From: Arenicola marina
Taxonomy: Eukaryota > Annelida > Polychaeta > Arenicolidae
DNA length: 64,000 nucleotides
NCBI GenBank assembly: GCA_964019135.1
Contig: OZ025263.1
Span: 21,057,123-21,121,122, forward strand
Reading direction: 5' to 3'
The notes under the pieces are model-generated. The model had not been told where the DNA came from, did no database searches, and worked only from the letters and a program-made list of their open reading frames with translations. Below are positions 40,101 through 52,100 of this stretch, piece by piece (position 1 is the stretch's first letter; each line of letters starts with the position of its first letter). The position numbers were made by a program, and so were the translations under genes.

Positions 40101-43100
40101 GTAGATGGACTTGTCCGACAGGATGGGGGACGTCGTGGCGTAGCCTATCTGAAAGTGAGAAATAAACTTAAAGCAGCCTACTTACATGCGCCATCTTAGA
40201 TTTTGTACATTTTAGAATCAAGACTAAAAGTATCACAAAATAATGATGATAATGTTTTATATCTCGTTGAGTCTGTAAAACAACAATTTCAACATAAACC
40301 TGCGAGGACTGTTTTATCGCGAGCGGACGTCCTAGCGAGTCGCGGTCGACATCACACAGAATACCAAACAGCGAACAGGCGCGCAGGGTTATAAAGCCAG
40401 ATACCAATTTCTGCTCCCGTGAACAATATTGCTACTCCCCGGAAATCCAGAATGGTGGAACTGGAACAATACAGTAGAAAGGAAAATATAAAAATCCTAG
40501 GATTAGCAGAAAAAAAGGAGAAGACTTGAAGGAGGAAATACAAGTATTCATCAAGGGCAGACTAAAACTGGACATCACTCCACAGGACATTCAAGTCACC
40601 CATCGCTTGGATGCAATATCCACGGCTTTTCTTATCAATGGTGCACGACCTGTGGTGGTAAGATTCACAACACAATAACTGAAGACCGCTGTAATGAAAG
40701 CAAGAAGAAATCTCAAGGGAACTGGAATCATCATACGCGAGCACTTATGTCAAGAAATGAACTCTCTGCTGAATAGGGTCAGAATTCACCCGACTACAGA
40801 AAATGCCTGGTCTTGCGGTACATCGTTATAGCGGAACCGAGCGAAACCGAGCGAAACTGGGTGAAAAGTAGCGGAACCGGGCGCAAATTACAGATTAGAC
40901 AAGGAGTAGTTAGTTCAGTTTTGCTTAAAAGTACACTTATCAATGATTCTGTTATATTCGTATAATATTTACGTAGAAATGTGAAGGTATTGTCCAGTAA
41001 CAGAAGGATTTATCTCCGAGTGCTGAGCCCAGTGCCAGGCCGCCATTTTGGTTGTTATCGTAGTAAGACTCTTAGAGTCACCACTTGGCGGCGCCATCGG
41101 CGCCGACTAAACCCTGTACTTTTCACCCGGTTTCGCTCGGTTTCGCTCGGTTCCGCTATAACGATGTACCCCTGGTCTTGGGATGGAAAAGTGTTTTTTC
41201 AAGGACTCTGCTGGACGGATTTATAAAATAAGATATGGACAGACAGTGGAAGAAGCACTGAATAGCAAGAGATCGAAGTGACATAAAATGGAGTAACAAT
41301 TTAAATAAAGGATAATAGCTGGAATGACATCACAGTAAAGGTGTGGAATACTTTAATGTGGTAATAATGAGGTGAGTCACCATGCAATGAACAAATATGT
41401 GGAAAAACAAATCATGATATTGAAGACTGGATGGGAACATATAGATGATCCCCTTGGAAATGGTAACATAGATAGATCTATGTCATCTAGTCTATAGTCA
41501 TTACCTCCTTAGTAATCACTTTAGCTATAATTTAAGTATTTAAACTGTATTTGATGAAGTTATATTACTTATTACATGGTTTCGACTTAGTCATAGATCA
41601 TTGTGTGGTGTAAGCATGGAAATAAGTTGATGCTTGATAAAAAGAAAGGCTTGCAATACCAAATTATGAGTTGGGCCCTCATAATGCTATTTTAGAAAGT
41701 TGTTTTTAGACTAGTAGAAGTGTCACTGTTTCATGTGCCTATGCTATACTGCCAGTGGTTATGCACCCGAATGTTTACATATCTAACAAAAAGCCAAGTA
41801 GATAACCAACACGATATATTGAGGAACAAAGAGTCATATTACCAATAGGTAATGTCTTTAATGACATTCCTGTAATTCGAAAAGTACGCCGCTGTTTTCA
41901 AACCGTTGTGGCAGCAGCTACTAAATCAAAGTATTTTGGTCATTGAAGTTTTGACAGCAATTTTATGCATAGTATTGTAGTATCGGGCAAAAGTGAGGTC
42001 AATTGGGGGGACCATGAGCGCCCTCTAACTTGTAGATGCGGCCCCTGGCGGATGTTACTGGAAGCGGACGCACCCCCTAGCGAGAGGGACTGTAGGCCGG
42101 CAGATTGGCACGGAACGGCAAAGAGCACGGCGGGACCTTCAAGTTCTGTTGTGTCAGCCGGCAGCCATCTCACAACTCCAAATACGACTGGAACTTACAA
42201 CCAGTGAGTAAAACCTCAGAATACCATTTATACAACATTGGTGTCAGAAGTCCATGGATGAACGCCTATTTTTGGGGTTTTATCGCATGGTTATTGTTGA
42301 CTTTGACAATCTTTCTTCGGGTGTTGACACTGACCAGGCCTGAAATTTTTTCGCCGGCATTGGTCACATGATGTGTTACTGTTAGCTTGGGTAGACATTT
42401 TAGTAGCCTGGCGGGTTATTGACTTGTGTAGTATCGGAAGTTTCTGATTCTCACTCGTTCTTTTCCTAGTCAGATTACTATTTGTTTGTTTTGATAGTTT
42501 TTTTTTTTTTTATCTTGACAACCAACTTTTGTGCATAATTGATTCTGTTTGCCCTGCTGACCATTTCGTTCTAGGCCAACCTGACACTTATCTGAATATT
42601 TTGGCTTGTTTCTTGGTGGACAATGTCTCCTTTTCTATACCACTAACTACTAAATATTACAAAGATGGTTTTCTTTCCTCTTTTTATATTTACCTTATAA
42701 AATATTCTTATAATCAATATGGCTTTAAACATTAATTTTGCAACTTTGGAAGAATTACAAACTTTGAAGGGAATTGGACTAAATCGTGCTACTGCTATCA
42801 TCTCTTTACGAGATGATAAGCAGACTGGTCTCACTGTTGAAGATTTGTTGACTGATATTAACATCCCGGCTACTGTTTTACAACCATTAATTGATCAAAA
42901 GTTGATTGCATTTGACACATTGTCTTCATCAGATGAGCTTGACAATGATGCAAATGCATACCCTAATGTACAGTGGCATACCTTCAACAAGCTAGTTAGC
43001 CGCTTTGATAACTTGAGTGTTGACATGAAAATTAAAGAACAACAGTTGGAAAAATCACAAGAACAGGTAAAAGCCTAAAAGAGTGAGAAGGAAGAGTTGC

Positions 43101-46100
43101 TGAAGATCAAAGGCAGAATAGAACTAGATGCTCAAAAACAAATAAATAAACTACGTGATCAGTGGTCCCAGGATAGAGAAAACTTAATTAAAAGCAATGA
43201 AGCAATGAAATCTAAATTTGAGAGACAGTCAGCCGACATGAACAGGATGATTGATAAATTACAGGAAGAAATAAAATACCTCAAGGCTTCCCGTGTTAAA
43301 TCTCATGAAGACTCTTCCCATTCCATGGTGGACAGTCTAGCACCTGGTGGTGTGTATGGATTGGGGAAAGTAACCAAGAGTGATGTAGACAATAAAACCC
43401 AAGTTTTCCCACATATGGAACAACAATCTCAGAAATTCTCTGAATCTGAGTCAGACCAATCCACTCGTAGAAAGAGAATTGAAGGGCCACCTCCTCCAAA
43501 GATGGCCACGTTTGATGGAAGGGAAGACTGGAAACCATTTGAAGTCCAATTTAGAAGAATGGCTCAGAGATATGCTTGGGACAATATGACCCAATTGGAT
43601 AAAATAGTAGAATCACTCCGAGATAGAGCACTAAAGTTTTTTTGTTCTCAGTCCCATCCGGTGCAAAATGATATTCATCTTCTTTTTGAAAAATTGGCCA
43701 CCAGATTTGGCAAGAAAGATCCCCCTTCCTCTCTGCGTCGACAATTGCAATATCTGAAACAAACTTTAGAAGAACCCCTTGATGAATTTGCAGATAGAGT
43801 CCTAGAACTGGCAACTGATGGGTTTCCAAATGCGCCTGAAGAGATCATACAGGTCATGGCAATAGACTCTTTCTTTCGAGGATGCATAGACAAGAAAGCA
43901 GCTTTAACTGCTTTAGAGAAAAACCCTTCCACATTGGATGAAGCTGTTCAGATGGTGAAATCGTCCATTCACAATCATCGCATGATTGGGGGTTTTAGAT
44001 CTGAAATCAGGAGAGTCACATTTGAAAATGATAATATCCCATTGGATATTGAAAATTACCAGATCAGGAAACCTAATGCTGAGAAACAAAACCACATCGC
44101 AGAAAATCTCCAGAAAGTTAAAGACCCAAAAGATGGTAACTGGGAGTCCGAAATTGCCCAAGTTAAGGCTGATTTGGCTAACACTAATCAACAAGTTGCA
44201 CAGATTTTGCAGATGTTGAAAAAACAGTTTCGCCCCAGACCACCATCACCTCCTGCTGGATCTAAGACACCCCCCAAATGTTACCGTTGTGGATCTCCTA
44301 CTCATTTTGCACGAGACTGCAGCAAAGACGGTTACCGTTCGCGGTCTCCTTCTCCTATACAAGAACCTAGAGTAGAGATCACTCCCTCTTTAAACTCTTA
44401 GAGGCTCGGGTTGTAGGCCGTTACTCGAGCTATCACCCAGGCCAACCACCTCAAAACACCAAACACAGGCTTCCCTATCATCCTGTCAGGCCAACTGATC
44501 CTCTCTCAGAGAAGAGTTCTCCTAACAGCGTACCGGAAGATCTGGTTGCTAATAGTGAATCCTCTTCTCCCTATCATCCTGTCAGGCCACCTGATCCTCT
44601 CTTGGCGGAGAATTCTGCTAACTGCGTACCGGATGTTCTGGTTGCTGATAGTTGTTCCTCTCCTCCCTATCATCCTGTCAGACCACCTGATCCCCTCTCA
44701 GGGGAGAGTTTTCCTAATACTGTACCGAATGTTCTGTCAGACTACCGTATCGTCTCTGGGAAGGGAGTTCTAAAAACTGCGTGCTGATGTTCTGGTTGCT
44801 GATAGTGAGCCCTCCCTATCATCCTGTTAGTCCATCTAATCCGCACTTAGAGGAGAATTATCCAAATAGCACACTGGAAGTTCTGGTTGCTCATAGTGAG
44901 TCTTCCCCTTCTCCCCTTCATTCTGTCAGGCCATCTAATCCGCACTTAGAGGATAATTCTCCTAATAAGCAAACCGGATGTTCTGGTTGCTCATAGTGAG
45001 TCTTCCCCTTCTCCATATCATCCTGCTGGCCTCCTAATTCAGGGGCGTGCTATCCTACTTTCATACCGGATGTTCTGATTGAGGATACAGAGTGTCATGT
45101 GAAGGAGAACTGATTTATTTGCCCCTATGTCATCAAGGTTTAAGTATATTAGAGTTCTCCATGTACAAAGTTTAGGAACAGTCAGATTCTTTAAGTTTAA
45201 TACATACATATACATATAACAGCGAGAAAATTATGTAAATTGTCGACACGGCGGCCTAAGCCACAGTGACGAGTTTGCCATCTGCTAGTATTAATGATCT
45301 TAGCTATCACTGGCAATACTGCAAACCAGTTCTGCTACATTTTTAAAAGTAATTATTACAAATGAACAGGCTCGGATGTTTCTGAACCTTACATTTGATC
45401 ACTGTATATTCAGCACTATAGTTAAGTATATGTAATCCTTGATATTAAACATATCAGGTGGACCGGTTCAGATGCTTCTGATCCTTTCGTCTCACGTCTA
45501 TATTTATGTATGCCCTGATCTATATTACATATGTATTGACGTGACGTTGTAAATATTAAGGTAATATAAATTCATGTTAACAGATTGACAAGTATATGTA
45601 GGTATGTGCCGGGAACGAAGTGGTTCGGATGCTTCTGATCCTGTCGTCTCACGTCAATATTTATGTATACCATAATCTATATTACATATGTATTGCTCGA
45701 ATAGCCACCTTATTATAATAATATTATGAGGGCACGGAAAATGATGTATATTGGCTCATAATAAGGCTATTTAGTTATACCCGTAGACTTAATTATTTGT
45801 TATTGATGAATAAGACCAAAAAAACATATGACGGGGGAGAGTGTAGTATCGGGCAAAAGTGAGGTCAATTGGGGGGACCATGAGCGCCCTCTAACTTGTA
45901 GATGCGGCCCCTGGCGGATGTGACTGGAAGCGGACGCACCCCCTAGCGAGAGGGACTGTAGGCCGGCAGATTGGCACGGAACGGCAAAGAGCACGGCGGG
46001 ACCTTCAAGTTCTGTTGTGTCAGCCGGCAGCCATCTCACAACTCCAAATACGACTGGAACTTACAACCAGTGAGTAAAACCTCAGAATACCATTTATACA

Positions 46101-49100
46101 ACAGTATGAAAACCACATGCTGGGGAATCCCAAGTTAGAAGCCAAAACGAGGCAGGCTTGAAATCGAGGTTCACGATTGGTGGCCAGGTATGCAAATTAT
46201 GATCTCACTTAGACATGCGCACTTTCGGTGAAAATGCGGAAGGTAAACAAACTGAGGTGTACCGAAGGCGAATGGAGGCCATTTAGAGTTTAGTCGAAAT
46301 TAAGTAAATAGGCTTTTGAGAAAAATGGTGCTTTGTTCACTGAACGGAGTTATTTTATATATCAATATCTTGACAAGTGGTGGATGGATGGTGTTGGTTT
46401 GTTTTGTTTCTGGGCACGTAAACTTTCGGAATGGATTGGATGGTGAGCCGTTGGACCCGAGATAAGCCGGTGCCATTGAGGCATGAGGCTCTGAGTGGGG
46501 TCACCAAGTGCTGGGCTACATTCACCCAGTACATGGATGGCCTTTCCTCTTTGTGTTTTATGTTAAATGTTTTGTGTGTACAGCCACAATGGATTATCTG
46601 TGTGAGTGTTATAAGCTTAAGTGTCATTTTATTTGATTTAATCTCTGTTGGTGTGACAGAAAGCTCCCAGGTTATATTTACCTCTTCATTTATAAATTCC
46701 AGTTGGATGAATAATTCAGCCTTAGCTTGGTAATGACATTGGCATTGCATTATGATTTTAAAGTTCTCAGTCTGAATGTAAGAGGACTTGGTAGTAGGAA
46801 GAAAAGAGCAGGTCTTCTCAGATGGCTGAAATGTAAACAGGCCGATATTGTATTTTTACAAGAAACTCATTTGACTAAGGAAAGTGAAAACATTTTCACA
46901 AAAGAATGGGAAGGTGATATATATTTTTCTCATGGGACCTCCCAAAGTCGTGGTGTGGCAATTTTGATTAAAAGAGATCTAGAATTTACATTAGATGATG
47001 CAGTGTATAATTCTTCAATTTTTTAAAGGTAAAAGTGCAAGACTTATTGGTCAATTTGATAAATGTATATGCACCAAACAAAGAGGGAGAACAGATAGCA
47101 TTTTATAATAATTTCAAGTCTATCATAAGAAAATATGGTACAGACATATCAGTAGTAGGGGGAGATTTCAATCTTATATTTAATCCAGAATTAGAGAAGA
47201 AAGGAGGAATTAAGGAAGTTAGAAAATCCAGTGAAATAATGGAAGAGGTATTAGCCCAAAATGACTTACAAGATATATGGAGATTAAGAAATCCAGATGT
47301 GAAAAGATATACTTGGAGGCAAAACAAACCAAGAATTCAGTGTAGGCTTGATTACTTCTTTATATCCGATCAACTTCATGACAATGTAATAGATACAGAT
47401 ACTATACCATCTGTCCATTCGGATCACTCTGCAATTAGTATCCATTTTCAGTCTGTCAAGAATGATTTACGGGGAAGAGGTTATTGGAAACTAAATTCAT
47501 CTCTGATAGAGGATGAAGATTATGTACATGATCTCAAAATAGAAAAGGCGAAATGGCTGGATGAAATCACCTCTTTATCAGATCCTCGTATTAGATGGGA
47601 ATATCTCAAATATAAAATCAGACAATTCTCTATGAAGAAAAGTTCACAGAAAAGGAGACTGAGAGAACAAAGCGAGAAGAAATTAAATGAACAATTAGAA
47701 TTTGCACAAAAAAAATATGAGGAGTGTGAGTTAGAAGAGGATATTAGGAAGTATGAAGAATATTTAGAGCAAGTCAAAAGAGAGCTACTGGAGTTAGAAG
47801 AATATGTCACCAAAGGTATCATGATTAGATCAAGGATGCAATGGCATGAAGAAGGAGAGAAAGGAACTAAGTATTTTTGGGGATTGGAAAAGAGCAAGGG
47901 GGTTAAAAAATGTATCAGAAAACTTCAGAAACCAGATAACAGCGTAACAACAAATATGAAAGAAATTCTTGATATGGAAATGGAATTTTACACCGATTTA
48001 TATTCGACGAAGATAAGCAAGAGTGATGAGAATATAAAGGCTTATTTGGAAGATGTAGAAACTCCAAAGTTATCTGAACTACAGAAACAAACACTAGATG
48101 CCCCATTAACCACTGAAGAGTGTTGGGAGACATTAAGAACATTTAAGAATTTTAAAAGTCCAGGTAATGATGGAATAACATCTGAAATTTTGGTCTGAGT
48201 TTAGTGTCCACATAATGGAGTCCTTTAATGCATCTCTGGAGTATGGAGAACTTGGATCCTCCCAAGTACAAGCTGTTATCACCTTATAGGAATAAAAACA
48301 GACTACTTCTCAAAAACTGGCGACCTATATCTTTATTAAATGTTGATTACAAAATAGCATCGAAAACATTAGCGAGAAGGCTGATTGATATTCTCCCTGA
48401 TATAATACACAATAACCAAGCAGGCTATGTAAAAGGTTGATTTATTGGGCAAAACATTAGAACAGTTATTGATATTTTGCAATATACCAAACTAGAAGAC
48501 CTATCTGGCCTTCTTTTAGCAGTGGATTTTGAAAAAGCCTTTGACTCACTGGAATGGTCATTCATGTTTAAAGTGCTTGAAAAATTCAACTTTGGTCCAG
48601 TTTTTCTAAAGTGGTTACAGATATTTTACACAAACGCCCAAAGTTGTACAATTAATAATGGATTAACTTCAGGATATTTTAAGATCACGCGCGGTGTGCG
48701 GCAAGGGGACCCTTTATCGCCCTATTTGTTTATATTGTGCGCAGAGATCATGGCCATAAAAATCAAGCAGGATAGGAACATTAAAGGGGTAGAAATAAAT
48801 GGAGAAGAGATAAAATTGGTCCAGTTCGCCGATGATGCAAATGGGCTTCTAGCTGATAAAAACTCTGCAAAACATTTCCTGAAGCAAATAGAAGAATTTG
48901 GGCTTTATAGTGAACTACGGATAAACGAAGAAAAAACTGAAGCTATGTGGCTGGGCAAAGATCGGAATAATTTATCTAAACCATTAGGAATCTCTTGGCC
49001 AGATAAACCAATCAGAGTCCTGGGAATTTATATCTCTTATGATGCAAAACTAAATGAAGATCTCAATATAAAAGAAAAGCTAGCTAAAGTAAAACGCACA

Positions 49101-52100
49101 ATTAACAGCTGGAAGGGAAGACGTTTAACATTATTAGGTAAAATACAGATAGTAAAGTCGCATATTCTGTTTTCAATACTCCATGTCAATGTTAACCCAT
49201 TCACAGCAATTTGAAAAGGATGTAAATAGGCTACTCTTCTCCTTCATCTGGAATGGAAAGCATGAACGGTTAAAAAGGGACACATTGGTAAAAAAACATA
49301 GAAGATGGAGGGCTACTAGCGCCCCATCTTAAATCAGTCATACTGACCTCTCGCATCCAGTGGATAAAACGATATTATTTTGGGGAAGAAAGCTCATGGA
49401 AAACACTTTGGAAATATCAGATGAAGAGGCTATGTCCGATACCTAACCTTTTGTTTTGCTGTAATTTTGACATCTGTTGGTTTGAAAGATTAGGAATAGA
49501 TCCGTTTTATCTTGAAACAATGAGGGCATGTTCAATGTTACAGAAAAACAAACCTAGGGAAAATATTATGGATCAAACTGTTTGGTATAATAGAAATTTG
49601 AAATTAAAAACGTTCTTTTGTCCAGATTTATATAAGGCCGGTATACACAAAATAAAAGACCTGTTCGATGATTTAAATGTGCTCTTGCCATTTAACAAAA
49701 TGAAAGAAAGAGGTATCAGAAACAAAAGCTTCCTATCATGGTACACCATAGCGCAAGCCGCGCAATACGCTGTAAAAAATGAGTTGCACGGGGAAGAGGT
49801 GCCCGATATTTTACATTTTATTCTACATTTTGTTTACAAGGAGAATGTTTATCAACTGGAAAAGACTGGTAGTAAGATCATTTATTATTGTATTAGAGAT
49901 AATTTTGTTGGGGGAAATGTGGTCAAACCTAAATGTTGTAAGCACACAGACGGAGATCTAGATTATTCTAATATCTATAAGCGGAACTTTCAATTGTTAT
50001 CAGACACAGCGAGTAGGGTGTTTCAATATAAATTTTTAAACGACTGTCTTGTAAATAATTATTGGCTTAGAATATGGAAACTTCAAACCATGGATACCTG
50101 CACGTTTTGTGGTAAGAATGTTGAAAATATTGTGCACTTATTTTGGAATTGTGTAGAACTACAGAAGTTCTGGAGCGCTGTGGAAAATTGGTTTAAAGTT
50201 GCATTTCGAGTTCTTTCCCGCCAAAACTAAGCCTAGGCGAAATTTATGTCAAAATTTGCAGAACACTCGACTGTTTCATTCTATAAATTCAGAAACCTGA
50301 TAAACATCGCCGTTTCGGCTGTGGTGTGGCAAACGTGTCTATCCCGGTACACCACAGAACTCGGTCGCGGCACTCCTACTTATACCAAAGCATCGCGAAG
50401 CACACAAACTGATGACGTTTACTACTAAAATGAAAACTTGTGGTAAATTGATATCACGGGCAAGGCTAAGAGACACTATTTGGCAGTCTGGTATGGGTGG
50501 AGTATAGATAACAGAAGTCTTGAATGATTCAAGGACTGATTCTTATATGTATTTTGACCTCATTAGTTTAGGCGGGAAAGAGCTCGACATGCAACTTTAA
50601 ATATAAAAGGCTGCAAGTCCGAATCAGTAAATCTCTGATATTGTATGGGTCCATTGAAGCTACCGATTACGTAAATATCACTCTGGTTACTGCCAAAAGG
50701 TTCATTCAAAAGAAGAGGGATAAGGGGGAGAAATTAATATTTGAAGGTTTCATCAGGTTTATGAAAGATTATATCAATCTAGATTTCCGCAGACAAATAA
50801 ATAAATAAGTAGATCTAAATTGGCTGTTTTGTATGAACTTATCTGGAAGAGATTAATCCTTTGAGGTTGTTGTTTTTTGTATTGTCTTGTACTGTTTTTG
50901 TAACACTTTTTTTTTCTTGTCCTATTGTTTAGTGATGTTGAAATGATGTATTGTCTTTGTCTTGTGATTGTATTTTGTATATTTCAATGAAAAACAAAAC
51001 AAACAAAAAACTTAAATTCAAGACATAATATACTTATTTGCCATGGAGAAGAGGTTGGTGATACACAAATTACAGAACATATTCCTCTAAATGATGGATT
51101 AGGACGATGAATGGATAAAACATTCCCAGATTACGACGATGAATGGGTGAGACATGCCCCAGATGCAGGTGATGAATGGATGAGACATGCCCCAGATGCA
51201 GGTGATGAATGGATGAGACATGCCCCAGATTAGGACGACGAACGGATGAAACATTCCCAGATTACGACGATGAATGGGTGAGACATGCCCCAGATTAGGT
51301 CCATCCGGACCACGTGGCGTATGTGGGGGTGCATCTTAATCACGTATTGTATTAGTCCGTAGTGCCTGAAATGAGATTATTACCTCCCATCAAAGTAATC
51401 AATGTGTCACATGTGCCTCTATCGTACTGTGGAAAGCGGACTCGTCGGATGCAAGGAGGGAGGGGGGCAGGTGGGTTGGGGCGGGGACACTCTCGCTCTA
51501 TCAGTCAAAGCCATCATCTGTTAAGCACCTGCCTCCCCCTCCCCACAGTATACCACCCTCCCCCAACCCGTATCCACTATCAATTGATAGTATATCAGAG
51601 GATACCTTGAAAGTATCTAACCTTGGGTCCCATATGGCAAAAAAAACGATTGATATTATATAGTTGTTGTGACATATGCGACGAAATTAGCCATACCATA
51701 TACCTTGAAGTGCGCCCAAGACTCGATTACCATGGTGCGGTGGTCCATGCAGAGGCTGCCGTGCCAACTTTTGCAAGCCATTTCTTTTTTTTGTTTGTTA
51801 CTACATTAACTTAGATTATAGCCACAGAGCCCTTGGGGGGTGACGTCACGCTGACGTCACGCTGGCCATTCACATACGTCATGACGCTTTTGTAAATACG
51901 GGTTTTATTTGTATTGTATGACTCAAATGAAAGAGAAGGAGGTTTGTCCCCGTAGAATGAATCCCTCGTTCAAGTAACAACATGAACAAAAACCGAGGAA
52001 GTCCTACTTTTCAAAATCGACGGCAGTATTGGTGTTTACATAAAAATGTCGTCCCCCACCCCCACCCCCTCTCGCTGCAAATCCTTGTACTCCCTACACC

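Larger units (their letters stand above)
41976..46103 (+). mobile_element. Gag-only (non-autonomous) LTR retrotransposon, very young
   Basis: LTRs 41976-42237 and 45842-46103 (262 bp, TG...CA) differ at a single position by eye; the flanks share GTAT (41972-41975, 46104-46107). The primer site TGGTGTCAGAAGT begins at 42239, the polypurine tract GACGGGGGAGAG ends at 45841. Between them only a gag-like gene and a tandem-repeat tail; no protease, RT or integrase. It presumably relies on another element's enzymes. Confidence 0.93.
40440..51012 (+). mobile_element. L1/Tx1-like LINE with nested insertions, degenerate
   Basis: Inserted in family R. ORF1 remnant at 40450-41275 (RKENIKILGLAE, DIQVTHRLDA, NAWSWDGKVFF), ORF2 at about 46733-50230 with AP-endonuclease and reverse transcriptase, and an AAAACAAAACAAACAAAAAA tail at the 3' end. 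About 6 kb once the MITE (40816-41170) and LTR element (41976-46103) are removed. Several frameshifts and stops make it inactive. The clade call rests on ORF order and the FIWNGK motif after RT. Confidence 0.85.

Noticed and set aside
41940-42207. Small proteins encoded at 41940-42207 and 45800-46039
   Set aside because: These frames lie in the two LTRs of the gag-only element; near identity reflects the LTRs, not coding conservation.
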